A DNA stretch of 64,000 bases from Microbacterium tenebrionis. GTDB lineage: Bacteria; Actinomycetota; Actinomycetes; Actinomycetales; Microbacteriaceae. The DNA lies in the NCBI RefSeq assembly GCF_903645325.1, contig NZ_CAHJXQ010000001.1, positions 558,001 through 622,000 on the forward strand. Direction: 5' to 3'. The notes beneath the pieces were generated by a model. The model was not told the origin of the DNA and ran no database searches. It was given only the letters and a program-made list of their open reading frames with translations. This document shows, piece after piece, positions 43,052 through 52,784 of the stretch. Numbering within the stretch: the first letter of the stretch is position 1; every line of letters begins with the position of its first letter. Made by a program: the position numbers and the translations under genes.

Positions 43052-44592
43052 GGCTCGCCCTCATGTTCGGCGCCCTCCGGGGCGACCGGGTCGTGCGCAC
43101 CATCGCCGGGGTTGTCGTCCTGGCCGCGGTCACTGTCGCCGTCTGCGTCGCGCTGCTGAGCCTCGCCGATGCGCCGCTGCCGGTGGCGAGGACTGTGATC
43201 GTCCTCGGCGGGGCAGCCGCGGTCCTGGGCTTCCTCGTCGGGCCGATCCTCACCGGCACCGCGGATCAGCTCGATCCGCGACGCTTCCGCGTCTTCGGCG
43301 TCGATGTGCGCGCGATGCCGTGGATCCTCGCGCTCGGCGCCCTCGTCAGCGTGCCGTCGATCGCCCTTGCGGCCGTGGCCGTGTGCTTCGTCATCACCCT
43401 CATCGCGCTGGGAACTCCGCCGGTCTTCGCGATCCTCGCCGCGGTGTTCGGAGTGCTGTCCCTCGCGATCGCCGCGCGCATCGGCATGGCCGTCAGCGCG
43501 CTGCTGCTCCCCGAGCGGCGCTCGCGCGAGCTCACGGCACTGTTCGTGCTCGCCGTGATCGTCGTCGCGTTCCCCGCGGCCGTCTTCTTCGCCTCGCTGG
43601 AATGGGACGGTCTCGTGCCGGATGCCGTGGCATCCCTCGCCTCCGTGATCGCCTCGACCCCGTTCGGGGCGGTGCCGGGCTTCGCCCTCGCGGTCGCCGC
43701 CGGCGACGTGCCCGGAGCGTGGCTCAGCGGACTCGTCGCCCTCGTCACCGTGATCGCATTGGGCGCGTTCTGGGCATGGCTCGTCGCACGCCTGCTCACG
43801 CACACCGATCGGCCGGCGACGGCGCGCGAGCGGTCGGGTCTCGGATGGTTCGGGCTGCTGCCGTCGAACGCCTTCGGCGCGATCGCGGCCCGCAGCCTCG
43901 TCTACTGGTCGCGCGACCGCCGGTACATCGTCAACGTCGTGATCGTGCCGATCGCCGGGGTGCTGACCGTGTTCCCGCTGCTGGTCGCGGGCGTTCCGCT
44001 GTACATCGCCGCCCTCGTGCCGGTGCCGGTGATGGCTCTGTTCTTCGGCTGGCTCCCGCACAACGACGCCGCGTACGACTCCACGGCCCTGTGGATCCAC
44101 GTCGCCAGCGGCGTCCGCGGCGCGGCAGACCGCTTCGGGCGTCTGGTGCCGATCGCACTCGTCGCGCTCCCCGTGCTCGCCATCGCGATCCCCGTCAGCC
44201 TCGCCCTCGTGGAGAGCTGGTACCTGCTCATGCCGATGATCGGCCTTGCGGCCAGCCTGTTCCTCGGCGGACTCGGCGTCTCGAGCATCCTGTCGGTCAC
44301 CTCGCCGTACGCCGTCTCGAGGCCGGGCGACAGCCCGTTCCAGCAGCCTCAGCGTTCGGCATCCCGTGCCGGATACGCCCCCGCGATCGGCTTCATCGCG
44401 ACCCTCGTGCTCAGCGCACCGACGATCTGGCTGTTCGTCATGACCATCCTCGAGAACGACGCCTACAACCCGGCGACGTTCTGGGTCGGACTCGCCACCG
44501 GCGTCGTCGTGCTCGCCGCCGGTGCGATGATCGGCGGGCGCGTGTGGGATCGCGGCGGTGAGCGCCTCATGGAGTTCGTCGAGACCGCGTGA
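43027..44592 (+). CDS. ABC-2-type transporter permease
   Basis: Membrane partner of the preceding ATPase, 521 residues with about 10-12 hydrophobic segments. The segments VVVLAAVTVAVCVALLSLA and AVLGFLVGPILTGTAD are examples near the start. The GTG 43027 start overlaps the ATPase gene by 25 nt and has GGAGGGG five bases upstream. The substrate is unknown; the pair is probably an exporter. Confidence 0.85.
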   Translation: MAAHVLRLRLALMFGALRGDRVVRTIAGVVVLAAVTVAVCVALLSLADAPLPVARTVIVLGGAAAVLGFLVGPILTGTADQLDPRRFRVFGVDVRAMPWILALGALVSVPSIALAAVAVCFVITLIALGTPPVFAILAAVFGVLSLAIAARIGMAVSALLLPERRSRELTALFVLAVIVVAFPAAVFFASLEWDGLVPDAVASLASVIASTPFGAVPGFALAVAAGDVPGAWLSGLVALVTVIALGAFWAWLVARLLTHTDRPATARERSGLGWFGLLPSNAFGAIAARSLVYWSRDRRYIVNVVIVPIAGVLTVFPLLVAGVPLYIAALVPVPVMALFFGWLPHNDAAYDSTALWIHVASGVRGAADRFGRLVPIALVALPVLAIAIPVSLALVESWYLLMPMIGLAASLFLGGLGVSSILSVTSPYAVSRPGDSPFQQPQRSASRAGYAPAIGFIATLVLSAPTIWLFVMTILENDAYNPATFWVGLATGVVVLAAGAMIGGRVWDRGGERLMEFVETA

Positions 44593-44619
44593 GACCGCCC
44601 GCGCGGGGCTTCCGACGAT

Positions 44620-44625
44620 TAGACT
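44620..44625 (+). promoter_or_regulatory. -10 box of the DUF3039 gene
   Basis: TAGACT, 6 nt before ATG 44632. Confidence 0.55.
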
Positions 44626-44631
44626 CAGCGC

Positions 44632-44898
44632 ATGAGTACTCCGCTGGACAGCCCCGATCAGGGCGGCGTGGCAACGCTTGATCGCGAACTGGAAGAACTT
44701 CTCAAAGAAGAGAATCTCGAGCCCGGCGACCACGAGCGCTTCTCGCACTACGTGAAGAAGGACAAGATCCTCGAGTCCGCCATCACCGGCAAGCCCGTAC
44801 GCGCGCTGTGCGGCAAGAAGTGGACGCCAGGGCGTGACCCGGAGAAGTTCCCGATCTGCCCGACCTGCAAGGAGATCTACGAGTCGATGGTCGGCTGA
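44632..44898 (+). CDS. DUF3039 family protein
   Basis: A small actinobacterial protein of unknown function, 88 residues. The C-terminal half has the family pattern HYVKKDKILESAITGKPVRA followed by a CGKKW...CPTC arrangement of three cysteines, which could bind zinc. The N-terminal half is acidic. The gene is probably leaderless. It ends convergently with pncB, with a dispersed repeat between them. Confidence 0.85.
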   Translation: MSTPLDSPDQGGVATLDRELEELLKEENLEPGDHERFSHYVKKDKILESAITGKPVRALCGKKWTPGRDPEKFPICPTCKEIYESMVG

Positions 44899-44901
44899 GA
44901 C

Positions 44902-44946
44902 CGTTCGACAGGCGCACGGGTCGGCTCGACGGGCTCAGGGCTCGGC
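44902..44946 (+). repeat. Dispersed repeat between DUF3039 gene and pncB
   Basis: Contains TTCGACAGGC and CTCGACGGGCTCAG, both variants of the repeat seen inside add and after the XRE gene. Confidence 0.5.
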
Positions 44947-44948
44947 GA

Positions 44949-46274
44949 TTACTCCTGATCGACGAAGACCGTCGGGATGGCCGGGTCGGACTTGCTGAGC
45001 GCGAGCGCGCGCACCGGCAGCTCCTCCCGCACGCGCAGGTGGTGCTCCCGCGCGGATGCCGTACCCGCCGTGCCCTCGTACGACTCATCGATCTCGCCGG
45101 CGTCGACGAGCACGACCTGGAGCGGGCGCGAATCGGGGTGCTCCGCCGCCGTGCCGAGCGCCTCGAAGCCGTCGGAGACGACGATCGTCTCGGATGTCGC
45201 GACGCCGCTTGAGAGCGTGCGGAACGCCGCCTTGCGGCCGCCCTTGGAGCCCTTGTCCGCCGAGGCCTTCGCCACCGGAACCCAGGAGCCGGTCGCATCC
45301 TGCCTGGCGACGAGCTTGTAGACCATGCCGGCCGTCGGGTAGCCCGAGCCGGTGACCACCGACGTGCCCACGCCGTAGAAGTCGACGGGGGATGCCGCGA
45401 GGGCCGCGATCGCGTACTCGTCGAGATCGCTCGTGACGGTGATCTTCGTGCCCGTCGCGCCGAGCTCGTCGAGCTGGGTGCGCACGGCGGCGGCCACGGT
45501 CGGCAGGTCTCCGGAATCGAGTCGGACTCCGCCGAGGCCGGTTCCGGCGACGCGGATCGCGGTGTTCACACCCTCGCGGATGTCGTAGGTGTCCACGAGC
45601 AGCGTCGTCCCGGTGCCCAGGCTGTCGATCTGCGCGCGGAAGGCGTCCTCCTCGGTGTCGTGCAAGAGCGTCCACGAGTGCGCGGCGGTGCCCATGGTGG
45701 GGATGCCCCATCGGCGTCCCGCCTCGAGGTTGCTGGTCGCGCCGAACCCGGCGATGTACGCGGCGCGTGCGGCAGCGACCGCGGAGTGCTCTGCGGCGCG
45801 GCGCGAGCCCATTTCGGCCAGGGGGCGCTCGCCGGCGGCGATGCTCATCCGTGATGCGGCGGTGGCGACCGCGGAGTCGTGGTTGAGCACGCTCAGCGCC
45901 AGGGTCTCGAGCACGACGGCATCCGCGAACGATCCCTCGACGGTGAGGATGGGGGAGCCGGGGAAGTACAGCTCGCCCTCGCGGTAGCCGTGGATGGACC
46001 CTGCGAACCGGTAGTTCTCCAGGTACGTGAGCGTCTCGGCATCCACCACGTCGTTGTCGCGCAGGAACCGCAGCTCGTCGTCGCCGAAGCGGAAGTCGCG
46101 CAGCAGCGAGAGCAGTCGCCCCGTTCCCGCCACGACGCCGAAGCGCCGTCCGCCGGAGAGGCGCCGGGCGAAGAGCTCGAAGACGCTGGGTCGCGCGGCG
46201 GTTCCGTCGCGCAGGGCCGCGCCCAGCATGGTGAGTTCGTAGCGGTCGGTGAGCAGCGCCGTCGACGAGGTCAT
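44949..46274 (-). CDS. pncB: Nicotinate phosphoribosyltransferase
   Basis: Makes nicotinate mononucleotide from nicotinate and PRPP in the NAD salvage pathway. The 441-residue protein starts with STALLTDRYELTMLGAALRD, a NAPRTase hallmark, and has RAAYIAGFGATSNLEAGR, GTAAHSW and VRLDSGDLP, which form the PRPP and base-binding pocket. TAAGCT is 6 nt before ATG 46274. It is divergent from murI. Confidence 0.94.
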   Translation of the reverse strand: MTSSTALLTDRYELTMLGAALRDGTAARPSVFELFARRLSGGRRFGVVAGTGRLLSLLRDFRFGDDELRFLRDNDVVDAETLTYLENYRFAGSIHGYREGELYFPGSPILTVEGSFADAVVLETLALSVLNHDSAVATAASRMSIAAGERPLAEMGSRRAAEHSAVAAARAAYIAGFGATSNLEAGRRWGIPTMGTAAHSWTLLHDTEEDAFRAQIDSLGTGTTLLVDTYDIREGVNTAIRVAGTGLGGVRLDSGDLPTVAAAVRTQLDELGATGTKITVTSDLDEYAIAALAASPVDFYGVGTSVVTGSGYPTAGMVYKLVARQDATGSWVPVAKASADKGSKGGRKAAFRTLSSGVATSETIVVSDGFEALGTAAEHPDSRPLQVVLVDAGEIDESYEGTAGTASAREHHLRVREELPVRALALSKSDPAIPTVFVDQE

Positions 46275-46280
46275 CCGCTC

Positions 46281-46286
46281 AGCTTA
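46281..46286 (-). promoter_or_regulatory. -10 box of leaderless pncB
   Basis: TAAGCT on the minus strand, 6 nt before ATG 46274. Confidence 0.5.
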
Positions 46287-46347
46287 GTGTCGAGCGCCTC
46301 CGGCGTTTCGGCGGGCTCGATGACCGGGAAGGGTAGGCTGGGGACTC

Positions 46348-47217
46348 ATGAACGCGGCACCGATCGGCATCTTCGACTCCGGTGTCGGCGGACTGACCGT
46401 GGCCCGCGCGATCCGCGCCCAGCTGCCGCGCGAATCCTTCGTCTACATCGGCGACACGCTGCACTCGCCGTACGGTCCCAAGCCCATCGCCGACGTCCGC
46501 CGCTACTCGCTGGAGGTGCTCGACACGCTCGTCGACCAGGGCGTGAAGATGCTCGTGATCGCCTGCAACACGGCATCCGCCGCGATGCTGCGCGACGCCC
46601 GCGAGCGCTACGACGTGCCCGTCATCGAGGTGATCGGCCCCGCCGTGCGCCGGGCCATCTCGACGACGCGCAACGGGCGCATCGGCGTCATCGGCACGGT
46701 CGGAACGATCGGATCGCGCGCGTACCAGGACATGCTCGAGGTCAACGAGCAGCTCGAGGTGTTCACCGCTGCCTGCCCACGGTTCGTCGAGTTCGTCGAG
46801 GCGGGCGTGACCGGTACGCCAGAGGTGATCGCGACGGCCGAGCAGTACCTCGCGCCCCTGCGGGATGCCGGCGTCGACACGCTCGTGCTCGGATGCACGC
46901 ACTACCCGTTCCTGCGCGGCGCGATCAGCTACGTCATGGGCGAGGGCGTCTCCCTCGTCTCCAGCGACGACGAGACGGCCGGCGACGTGTACCGGCAGCT
47001 CATGCGGAGCGATCTGCTGGCCCCGCCGGATGCGCGGGCGACCTACGTGTACGAGGCCACCGGGGAGTCCACCGAGGAGTTCACCGCCCTCGCGAACCGC
47101 CTGATGGGCACCGAGGTCCGCGATGTGCAGCACGTGCAGACCGGTGTCATCACGCTTCCCGACCTCTCAGAACTCGCCGACGATTCGGCATCCGACCCGA
47201 AGGAGACCCATGTCTGA
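46348..47217 (+). CDS. murI: Glutamate racemase
   Basis: Makes D-glutamate for peptidoglycan. The 289-residue protein has [15 protein letters not shown] at the start and the two catalytic cysteines Cys73 in IACNTASAA and Cys183 in [14 protein letters not shown] is 8 nt before ATG 46348. It overlaps rph by 8 nt; the murI-rph-rdgB order is common in actinobacteria. Confidence 0.95.
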   Translation: MNAAPIGIFDSGVGGLTVARAIRAQLPRESFVYIGDTLHSPYGPKPIADVRRYSLEVLDTLVDQGVKMLVIACNTASAAMLRDARERYDVPVIEVIGPAVRRAISTTRNGRIGVIGTVGTIGSRAYQDMLEVNEQLEVFTAACPRFVEFVEAGVTGTPEVIATAEQYLAPLRDAGVDTLVLGCTHYPFLRGAISYVMGEGVSLVSSDDETAGDVYRQLMRSDLLAPPDARATYVYEATGESTEEFTALANRLMGTEVRDVQHVQTGVITLPDLSELADDSASDPKETHV

Positions 47218-47947
47218 CATCGTCCGCGCGGACGGCCGCGCCACCGACGAGCTCCGCGAGATCACGATCGAACGCGGCTGGAGCGCGAACGCCGAGGGCT
47301 CGGCCCTCATCAGCTTCGGCGGCACGAAGGTGCTGTGCACGGCATCCTTCACGAACGGCGTCCCGCGCTGGCTGACCGGCAAGGGCAAGGGCTGGGTCAC
47401 GGCCGAGTACGCGATGCTGCCGCGCGCCACGAACAGCCGGAACGATCGTGAGAGCGTCAAGGGCCGCATCGGCGGACGCACGCACGAGATCTCGCGTCTG
47501 ATCGGCCGTGCGCTGCGCGCCGTCGTCGACACCAAGGCGCTGGGCGAGAACACCATCGTCATCGACTGCGACGTGCTGCAGGCCGACGGCGGCACCCGCA
47601 CCGCCGCGATCACGGGCGCGTACGTCGCGCTCGCGGACGCGATCGAATGGGGTCGGGAGAAGAAGTTCATCGGCAAGAGCGCCACGCCGCTCATCGACTC
47701 GGTCGCCGCGGTGTCGGTCGGCATCATCGACGGCGAGCCGATGCTCGACCTGCCGTACGTCGAGGACGTCCGCGCCGAGACCGACATGAACATCGTCGTC
47801 ACCGGTCGCGGTCTGTTCGTCGAGGTGCAGGGCACCGCCGAGGGCGCCCCCTTCGACAAGCGGGAGCTCGACGCTCTGCTCGAGCTCGGCGTCGCCGGAT
47901 GCGCGACGCTCAAGGAACACCAGCTCGCAGCGCTCGCGGGCGAGTGA
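47210..47947 (+). CDS. rph: Ribonuclease PH
   Basis: Phosphorolytic 3'-5' exoribonuclease that trims tRNA 3' ends. The 245-residue protein has [37 protein letters not shown] and [19 protein letters not shown], all family motifs with phosphate-binding Arg residues. The start is ATG 47210 with AGGAG upstream. It overlaps the end of murI. Confidence 0.96.
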   Translation: MSDIVRADGRATDELREITIERGWSANAEGSALISFGGTKVLCTASFTNGVPRWLTGKGKGWVTAEYAMLPRATNSRNDRESVKGRIGGRTHEISRLIGRALRAVVDTKALGENTIVIDCDVLQADGGTRTAAITGAYVALADAIEWGREKKFIGKSATPLIDSVAAVSVGIIDGEPMLDLPYVEDVRAETDMNIVVTGRGLFVEVQGTAEGAPFDKRELDALLELGVAGCATLKEHQLAALAGE

Positions 47948-47949
47948 TC

Positions 47950-48543
47950 ATGCAGGTCGTCCTCGCCACTCACAATCCGCACAAGGTCGCGGAGTTCGGG
48001 CAGATCGTCGCGCTGACCCGCCCGGACCTCGAGGTGATCGGATACGACGGTCCTGAGCCGGTCGAGGACGGCGTGACCTTCGCCGAGAACGCGCTCATCA
48101 AAGCGCGCGCCGCGGCCGCGCACACGGGGCTTCCCGCCATGGCCGATGACTCCGGCATCTGCGTCGACGTGCTGGGCGGATCGCCCGGCGTCTTCTCGGC
48201 GTATTGGGCGGGGCAGAAGAAGGACGCCGCGGCCAACCTCGAGCTGCTGCTCGATCAGCTCCGCGACATCGCCGACCCGCACCGGTCGGCGCACTTCACC
48301 TCGACCATTGCGCTCGTCGCACCGGACGGCGTCGAGCACGTGGTCGAGGGGATCTGGCCCGGTCGCCTGGCGCATGCTCCGGCGGGGGAGAACGGCTTCG
48401 GCTACGACCCGATCTTCATCCCCGACGGCCAGCAGGCAGGCGCCGAGCGCACCGCGGCCGAGCTGAGCGGCGACGAGAAGCAGTCCCAGTCGCACCGGGC
48501 CCGGGCGTTCGAGGCGCTCGTGCCCCTGCTGAAGACGCTCTGA
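47950..48543 (+). CDS. rdgB: Non-canonical purine NTP pyrophosphatase
   Basis: Removes inosine and xanthosine triphosphates from the nucleotide pool (RdgB/HAM1). The 197-residue protein starts VVLATHNPHKVAEFG and has TFAENALIKARAAA, ADDSGICVDVLGG with catalytic Asp, and GFGYDPIFIPDG. ATG 47950 is chosen; an in-frame GTG lies at 47944. It follows rph after 2 nt. Confidence 0.95.
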   Translation: MQVVLATHNPHKVAEFGQIVALTRPDLEVIGYDGPEPVEDGVTFAENALIKARAAAAHTGLPAMADDSGICVDVLGGSPGVFSAYWAGQKKDAAANLELLLDQLRDIADPHRSAHFTSTIALVAPDGVEHVVEGIWPGRLAHAPAGENGFGYDPIFIPDGQQAGAERTAAELSGDEKQSQSHRARAFEALVPLLKTL

Positions 48544-48579
48544 CTCCGCGCCGCGCGGCGACGTCGAGCGCGGCGCTAC

Positions 48580-48593
48580 TGAGAATCGTTACC
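48580..48593. promoter_or_regulatory. Possible metal-regulator box upstream of CDF gene
   Basis: TGAGAATCGTTACC resembles part of an actinobacterial Zur site. It lies about 60 nt upstream of the CDF transporter start. The match is partial and the symmetry is imperfect. Confidence 0.3.
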
Positions 48594-48637
48594 CTTCCCG
48601 ACTAGCGGGAATGGCCTCTGACGGCCGATTCCGCTCG

Positions 48638-48643
48638 TAGCCT
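48638..48643 (+). promoter_or_regulatory. -10 box of the CDF transporter gene
   Basis: TAGCCT, 6 nt before ATG 48650. Confidence 0.55.
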
Positions 48644-48649
48644 GGATGC

Positions 48650-49561
48650 ATGCACGATCATGCGCACGGGATCCGAGGGGCCGGCAGTCGACGACTCCCG
48701 ACGATCCCGCTGTGCCTGACGGCGACGGTGATGGCGGTCCAGATCGTCGGCGCGCTGATGACCGGATCCCTCGCGCTGCTCGCCGACGCGGCGCACATGT
48801 TCACCGACGCCTCGGCCCTCGTCATCGCGCTCATCGCCAGCACGGTGGCCGCGCGCCCGGCAGACGATCGGCGCACGTTCGGTTACCAGCGCGCCGAGGT
48901 GCTGGGCGCGCTCATCAACGCCATCATCCTCATCGTCCTGGCCACGAGCGTCGGCATCGAGGGCGTTCGCCGGCTCGTCGAGCCCGCAGAGGCCGAGGTC
49001 GCCGGCCCTCTCATGCTCGCGGTCGCCGTGATCGGACTCGTCGCCAACGCGGTCGCGATGTGGCTGCTCAGCTCGGCGCAGAAGACGAACATCAATGTCC
49101 GAGGCGCATACCTGGAAGTCATGGGCGACCTGATCGGCTCGGCGGCGGTCATCGTCGCCGCCGTCATCATCGTCACGACCGGATGGATGCCGGCAGATGC
49201 CATCGCCTCGCTGTTCATCGCCGTCATGATCATCCCGCGGGCCATCACGCTGCTGCGCGAGGTGTTCTCGGTCCTCGCCGAATCCGCGCCGAAGGACACC
49301 CACGTCAGCGAGATCCGCGACCACGTGCTCGGCTTCGACGGAGTCACCAGCGTCCACGACGTCCACGTGTGGCAGCTCACCCGTGGCGCGCCCGTGTTCA
49401 CCGCGCACGTCGGCGTCGACCCCGCGGTGTTCGCACGGGGACAGGCAGGAGCACTGCTCGAGCAGCTCCAGGGATGCCTGGCCGAGCACTTCGACGTCGC
49501 GCACTCGACGTTCCAGCTCGAGCCGGACGGCCAGGCCGAGTGCACCGAAACGCACGCCTGA
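48650..49561 (+). CDS. Cation diffusion facilitator (zinc efflux)
   Basis: Proton-coupled exporter of Zn2+ and similar ions, 303 residues. The N-terminus is His-rich (H2, H4, H6). Six hydrophobic segments follow, with metal-site residues Asp46, His49 and Asp53 in LLADAAHMFTDASAL (TM2) and the matching VMGDLIGS region in TM5. The cytoplasmic C-terminal domain has VHDVHVWQLTRGAPVFTAHV, as in CzcD/ZitB. The gene is likely leaderless. A Zur-like half-site upstream could link it to zinc status. Confidence 0.92.
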   Translation: MHDHAHGIRGAGSRRLPTIPLCLTATVMAVQIVGALMTGSLALLADAAHMFTDASALVIALIASTVAARPADDRRTFGYQRAEVLGALINAIILIVLATSVGIEGVRRLVEPAEAEVAGPLMLAVAVIGLVANAVAMWLLSSAQKTNINVRGAYLEVMGDLIGSAAVIVAAVIIVTTGWMPADAIASLFIAVMIIPRAITLLREVFSVLAESAPKDTHVSEIRDHVLGFDGVTSVHDVHVWQLTRGAPVFTAHVGVDPAVFARGQAGALLEQLQGCLAEHFDVAHSTFQLEPDGQAECTETHA

Positions 49562-49574
49562 ACCCGCACGCGGG

Positions 49575-51920
49575 TCACTCCACGCGGATGTCGGCGACCT
49601 CCTTGTCGGGCCGCAGGCCGCGCCAGCGCGCGTGACGCAGCGAGCCGTCACCGGTCCACCCGGCGAACTCCACTTCGCCGACGAGTTCGGGCCGCACCCA
49701 CAGCGCGTCGCTCGCGTCGAGGTCGGGGACGCCCTCGAGATCGGTCTCCTCCGCGCGCAGCGGAGTGAGTCGCTCGAGCAGATCGCGCAGCATCCGATCG
49801 TCGAACCCGCTGCCGACGCGCCCGACGTAGCGCAGTGTTCCGTCGGCATCCGGAACGCCCAGCAGGAGTGACCCGAACGTCGCGGCGCGGTTGCCTTTTC
49901 CGGGGCGGATGCCGGCGATCACCACCTCCTGCGTTCTCGTGTGCTTGATCTTCAGCCAGTCGGCGGAACGGGTGCCCGGACGGTAGCGCGAGCCCGCGGC
50001 CTTCACCACGACCCCTTCCAGGTCGAGGTCCCGGCTGGTGCGCAGCGCGGCACCCAGATCGTCGAAGACCGGGGGCACGATGACAGGCCGGTCTGCGCTC
50101 TCGCCGAGCGTCTCCAGCAGGGCACGGCGGTCCCGCAGCGGGGTGCCGCTGAGATCGTGGCCGTCCAGTCGGACCAGGTCGAACAGGTGGTACGCGATCG
50201 GGGTGCGGACGACCTCGCGTTCGATCTCCCGCCCCTTCGTGAGGTGCATGCGGCGCTGCAGCAGCCCGAAGCTCGGTCGGCCGGACGCATCCAGCGCCAC
50301 GATCTCGCCGTCGACGACGGCATCCGCGCACGCGAAGTGCGGGGCACCATCGGCGGTGAGTTCGGGGTAGCGCTCGGTGATGTCGGTGCCGCTGCGCGCG
50401 TGCAGGCGGAACCTGCCGTCCTGCCAGGTGCCGATGGCGCGGATGCCGTCCCACTTGATCTCGCTCCACGTGTCCTTCAGTGCAGCTGCGAGACCGGGCG
50501 TGCCCGTCTCGGCGAGCATCGGGCGGACGACACCCGCCGGGGAAGCCGGTTTCTGGTCCCTCATGCGATGCAGCAGCCAGGAGGACTTCTCGCCGGACCC
50601 GTCCGTGCGGATGAGGGCGAGCCGGGCGCGGCCCAGGGGGCCTTCGCCGCTGAACGTTCCGATGACCTCGTCGTCGCGCCACTTCTCGAGCTCGACGGTG
50701 CCCGAGTCCCAGATCGTCATGGTGCCCGCCCCGTACTCGCCGCGGGGGATCTCGCCGTGGAAGGTCAGATATTCGAGCGGATGCGGCTCGGTCATCACGG
50801 CGAGGCGGTTGCGCGCAGGGGCCTCCGGGACCCCCTTGGGCACAGCCCAGCTCACGAGCACGCCGTCGTGCTCGATGCGCAGATCGAAGTGCTTCGCGCG
50901 CGCATGGTGCTCCTGGATCACGAACCGGGGGAGCGGCCCCGCCGCGGTGACCGCTGTCCGCTCGGGAACGGGCTCGGGCGTGCGCGCGGCATCGCGCTTG
51001 GCGCGGTACGGGGCGAGCGCGGCATCCGCAGACGACGGTCCGAAGCCGGCGAACGGGTCGATGCCCTCCTCGGCCCGCTCGGCGACCTCGTCGAGGTCGA
51101 GATGGCGCAGCCCCGGGTCGTCGAGCTCGGCCCATGTGCGCGGCGCGGCGACGGTCGGCCGCGCTCTGCCGCGCAGTGAGTACGGCGAGATGGTCGTCTT
51201 GGAGCCGTTGTTCTGACTCCAGTCGATGAACACCCTGCCACCGCGGACGGCCTTCGTCATCGTGCTCGTCGCGAGGTCGGGGTGATCCGCCTCGATCGAA
51301 CGGGCCAGCTCGTGCGCGATCGCTGACGCCTGGTCGCTCGTCTGACCACCATTCAGATGCGCGTACAGATGGATGCCCTTGCTGCCGCTCGTGACCGGCA
51401 CCGGGTCGAGGCCGATGTCGGCGAGGATCTCGCGCGCGAGCCGGGCGATGTGGGCGCACTGGGCGAGATCGGCCCCCGGCCCGGGGTCGAGATCGAGGAC
51501 CAGCCGGTCGGGGTTCCGGCGCTCGCCGCCTGACCCGAACCGCCATTGCGGAACGTGCAGCTCGACGCTGGCGATCTGCGCCATCCATACGAGGGTCGCC
51601 AGATCAGCGGCGATCGGGTACTCCTTCGCACCGCCGGAGTGCTCGATCGGCAGGCGCTGCACCCATTCGGGCGCCCCGCGCTCGATCTGCTTCGCGAAGA
51701 ACGCCTCGCCCGGAGCATCCGCCGTGCCCACGCCCTCGACCCAGCGCTTGCGCGTGACGGGCCGGCGGGCCAGCAGCGGCAGCATCCGCGGGGCGACGCG
51801 CGTGTAGTAGGCGATCATCTCGCCCTTGGTCGTTCCCGTCTCGGGGTAAAGCACCTTGTCGAGGTTCGTCAGGCGCAGACGCCTGCCGTCGACCTCGACG
51901 ACCTGCGCAGCGCTCGGCAT
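49575..51920 (-). CDS. ligD: DNA ligase D, polymerase-phosphoesterase-ligase
   Basis: Multifunctional end-joining enzyme, 781 residues. The polymerase/primase domain (about 10-290) carries LTNLDKVLYPETG and the metal-binding LVLDLDPGPG. A 3'-phosphoesterase domain (about 325-460) has FVIQEHHARAKHFDLRIEHD. The ligase domain has its adenylated lysine at about residue 488 in EIKWDGIRA, followed by DGEIVALD, EGVVVKA and SADWLKIKH. The POL-PE-LIG order is the mycobacterial form. ATG 51920 is chosen because TAGTCT lies 7 nt upstream and the polymerase domain begins right after; the frame is open further upstream but the sequence is not protein-like. Divergent from ku. Confidence 0.94.
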   Translation of the reverse strand: MPSAAQVVEVDGRRLRLTNLDKVLYPETGTTKGEMIAYYTRVAPRMLPLLARRPVTRKRWVEGVGTADAPGEAFFAKQIERGAPEWVQRLPIEHSGGAKEYPIAADLATLVWMAQIASVELHVPQWRFGSGGERRNPDRLVLDLDPGPGADLAQCAHIARLAREILADIGLDPVPVTSGSKGIHLYAHLNGGQTSDQASAIAHELARSIEADHPDLATSTMTKAVRGGRVFIDWSQNNGSKTTISPYSLRGRARPTVAAPRTWAELDDPGLRHLDLDEVAERAEEGIDPFAGFGPSSADAALAPYRAKRDAARTPEPVPERTAVTAAGPLPRFVIQEHHARAKHFDLRIEHDGVLVSWAVPKGVPEAPARNRLAVMTEPHPLEYLTFHGEIPRGEYGAGTMTIWDSGTVELEKWRDDEVIGTFSGEGPLGRARLALIRTDGSGEKSSWLLHRMRDQKPASPAGVVRPMLAETGTPGLAAALKDTWSEIKWDGIRAIGTWQDGRFRLHARSGTDITERYPELTADGAPHFACADAVVDGEIVALDASGRPSFGLLQRRMHLTKGREIEREVVRTPIAYHLFDLVRLDGHDLSGTPLRDRRALLETLGESADRPVIVPPVFDDLGAALRTSRDLDLEGVVVKAAGSRYRPGTRSADWLKIKHTRTQEVVIAGIRPGKGNRAATFGSLLLGVPDADGTLRYVGRVGSGFDDRMLRDLLERLTPLRAEETDLEGVPDLDASDALWVRPELVGEVEFAGWTGDGSLRHARWRGLRPDKEVADIRVE

Positions 51921-51927
51921 GTTCGAA

Positions 51928-51933
51928 AGACTA
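51928..51933 (-). promoter_or_regulatory. -10 box of leaderless ligD
   Basis: TAGTCT on the minus strand, 7 nt before ATG 51920, in the 54-bp ligD-ku spacer. Confidence 0.5.
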
Positions 51934-51974
51934 GCCTCTGGCACCCGGGGCCCTCGGCAGTGTCTACTGGTCTC

Positions 51975-52784
51975 ATGAGGTCGATCTGGAAGGGCGCCCT
52001 GACGTTCGGGCTGGTGAACGTGCCGGTGAAGGTGTACTCCGCCACCGAGGACCACGACGTCTCGCTGCACCAGGTGCATGACGAGGACGGCGGGCGGATC
52101 CGGTACAAGCGCACCTGCGAGGTGTGCGGCGAGGTCGTGCCGTACCAGAACATCGACCGCGCCTACGAGGACGACGGGCAGCTGGTCGTGCTCACCAAGG
52201 AGGATCTCGACGCGCTCCCCGCCGAGCGCAGCCGCGAGATCGACGTGGTCGAGTTCGTGCCGAGCGATCAGGTCGATCTGCTCACTCTCGACAAGGCCTA
52301 CTACCTCGAACCCGACTCGAAGTCGCCCAAGGCGTACGTGCTGCTGCGCAAGACGCTCGAGCAGACCGATCGTACGGCGATCGTGCGCTTCACGCTTCGG
52401 CAGAAGACGCGGCTCGCGGCCTTGCGCGTACGCGGGGACGTGCTCGTGCTGCAGACGCTGCTGTGGGCCGACGAGGTGCGCGAGGCGTCGTTCGAGTCGC
52501 TCGATGAGGACGTGAAGATCTCGAAGAAGGAGCTCGAGCTCTCGGCGAACCTCGTCGACAGCTACTCGGGCGACTTCGACCCGGAGGCCTTCGTAGACGA
52601 GTACCAGAAAGAGCTGCGCACCCTCATCGACGCCAAGATCGAGGCCGGAGACACGTTCGACGTCGCCGAGACGTTCGCGGGCGGCGAGGATGCCGCGGGA
52701 TCCGGCGGCGAGGTCATCGACCTCATGGAGGCTCTCAAGGCCAGCGTGGAGAAGTCGCGGGCCAAGAAGAAGGACGCGAGCTAG
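51975..52784 (+). CDS. ku: Ku DNA end-binding protein
   Basis: Homodimeric ring that binds double-strand ends and recruits LigD. The 269-residue protein has the bacterial Ku core: MRSIWKGALTFGLVNVPVKV, then RYKRTCEVCGEVVPYQNI with a CxxC, and DLLTLDKAYYLEPD. The C-terminus is a short Lys-rich tail (KKKD) that may bind DNA. It is divergent from ligD with 54 bp between, and its stop overlaps the convergent DedA gene stop by 4 nt. Confidence 0.95.
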   Translation: MRSIWKGALTFGLVNVPVKVYSATEDHDVSLHQVHDEDGGRIRYKRTCEVCGEVVPYQNIDRAYEDDGQLVVLTKEDLDALPAERSREIDVVEFVPSDQVDLLTLDKAYYLEPDSKSPKAYVLLRKTLEQTDRTAIVRFTLRQKTRLAALRVRGDVLVLQTLLWADEVREASFESLDEDVKISKKELELSANLVDSYSGDFDPEAFVDEYQKELRTLIDAKIEAGDTFDVAETFAGGEDAAGSGGEVIDLMEALKASVEKSRAKKKDAS

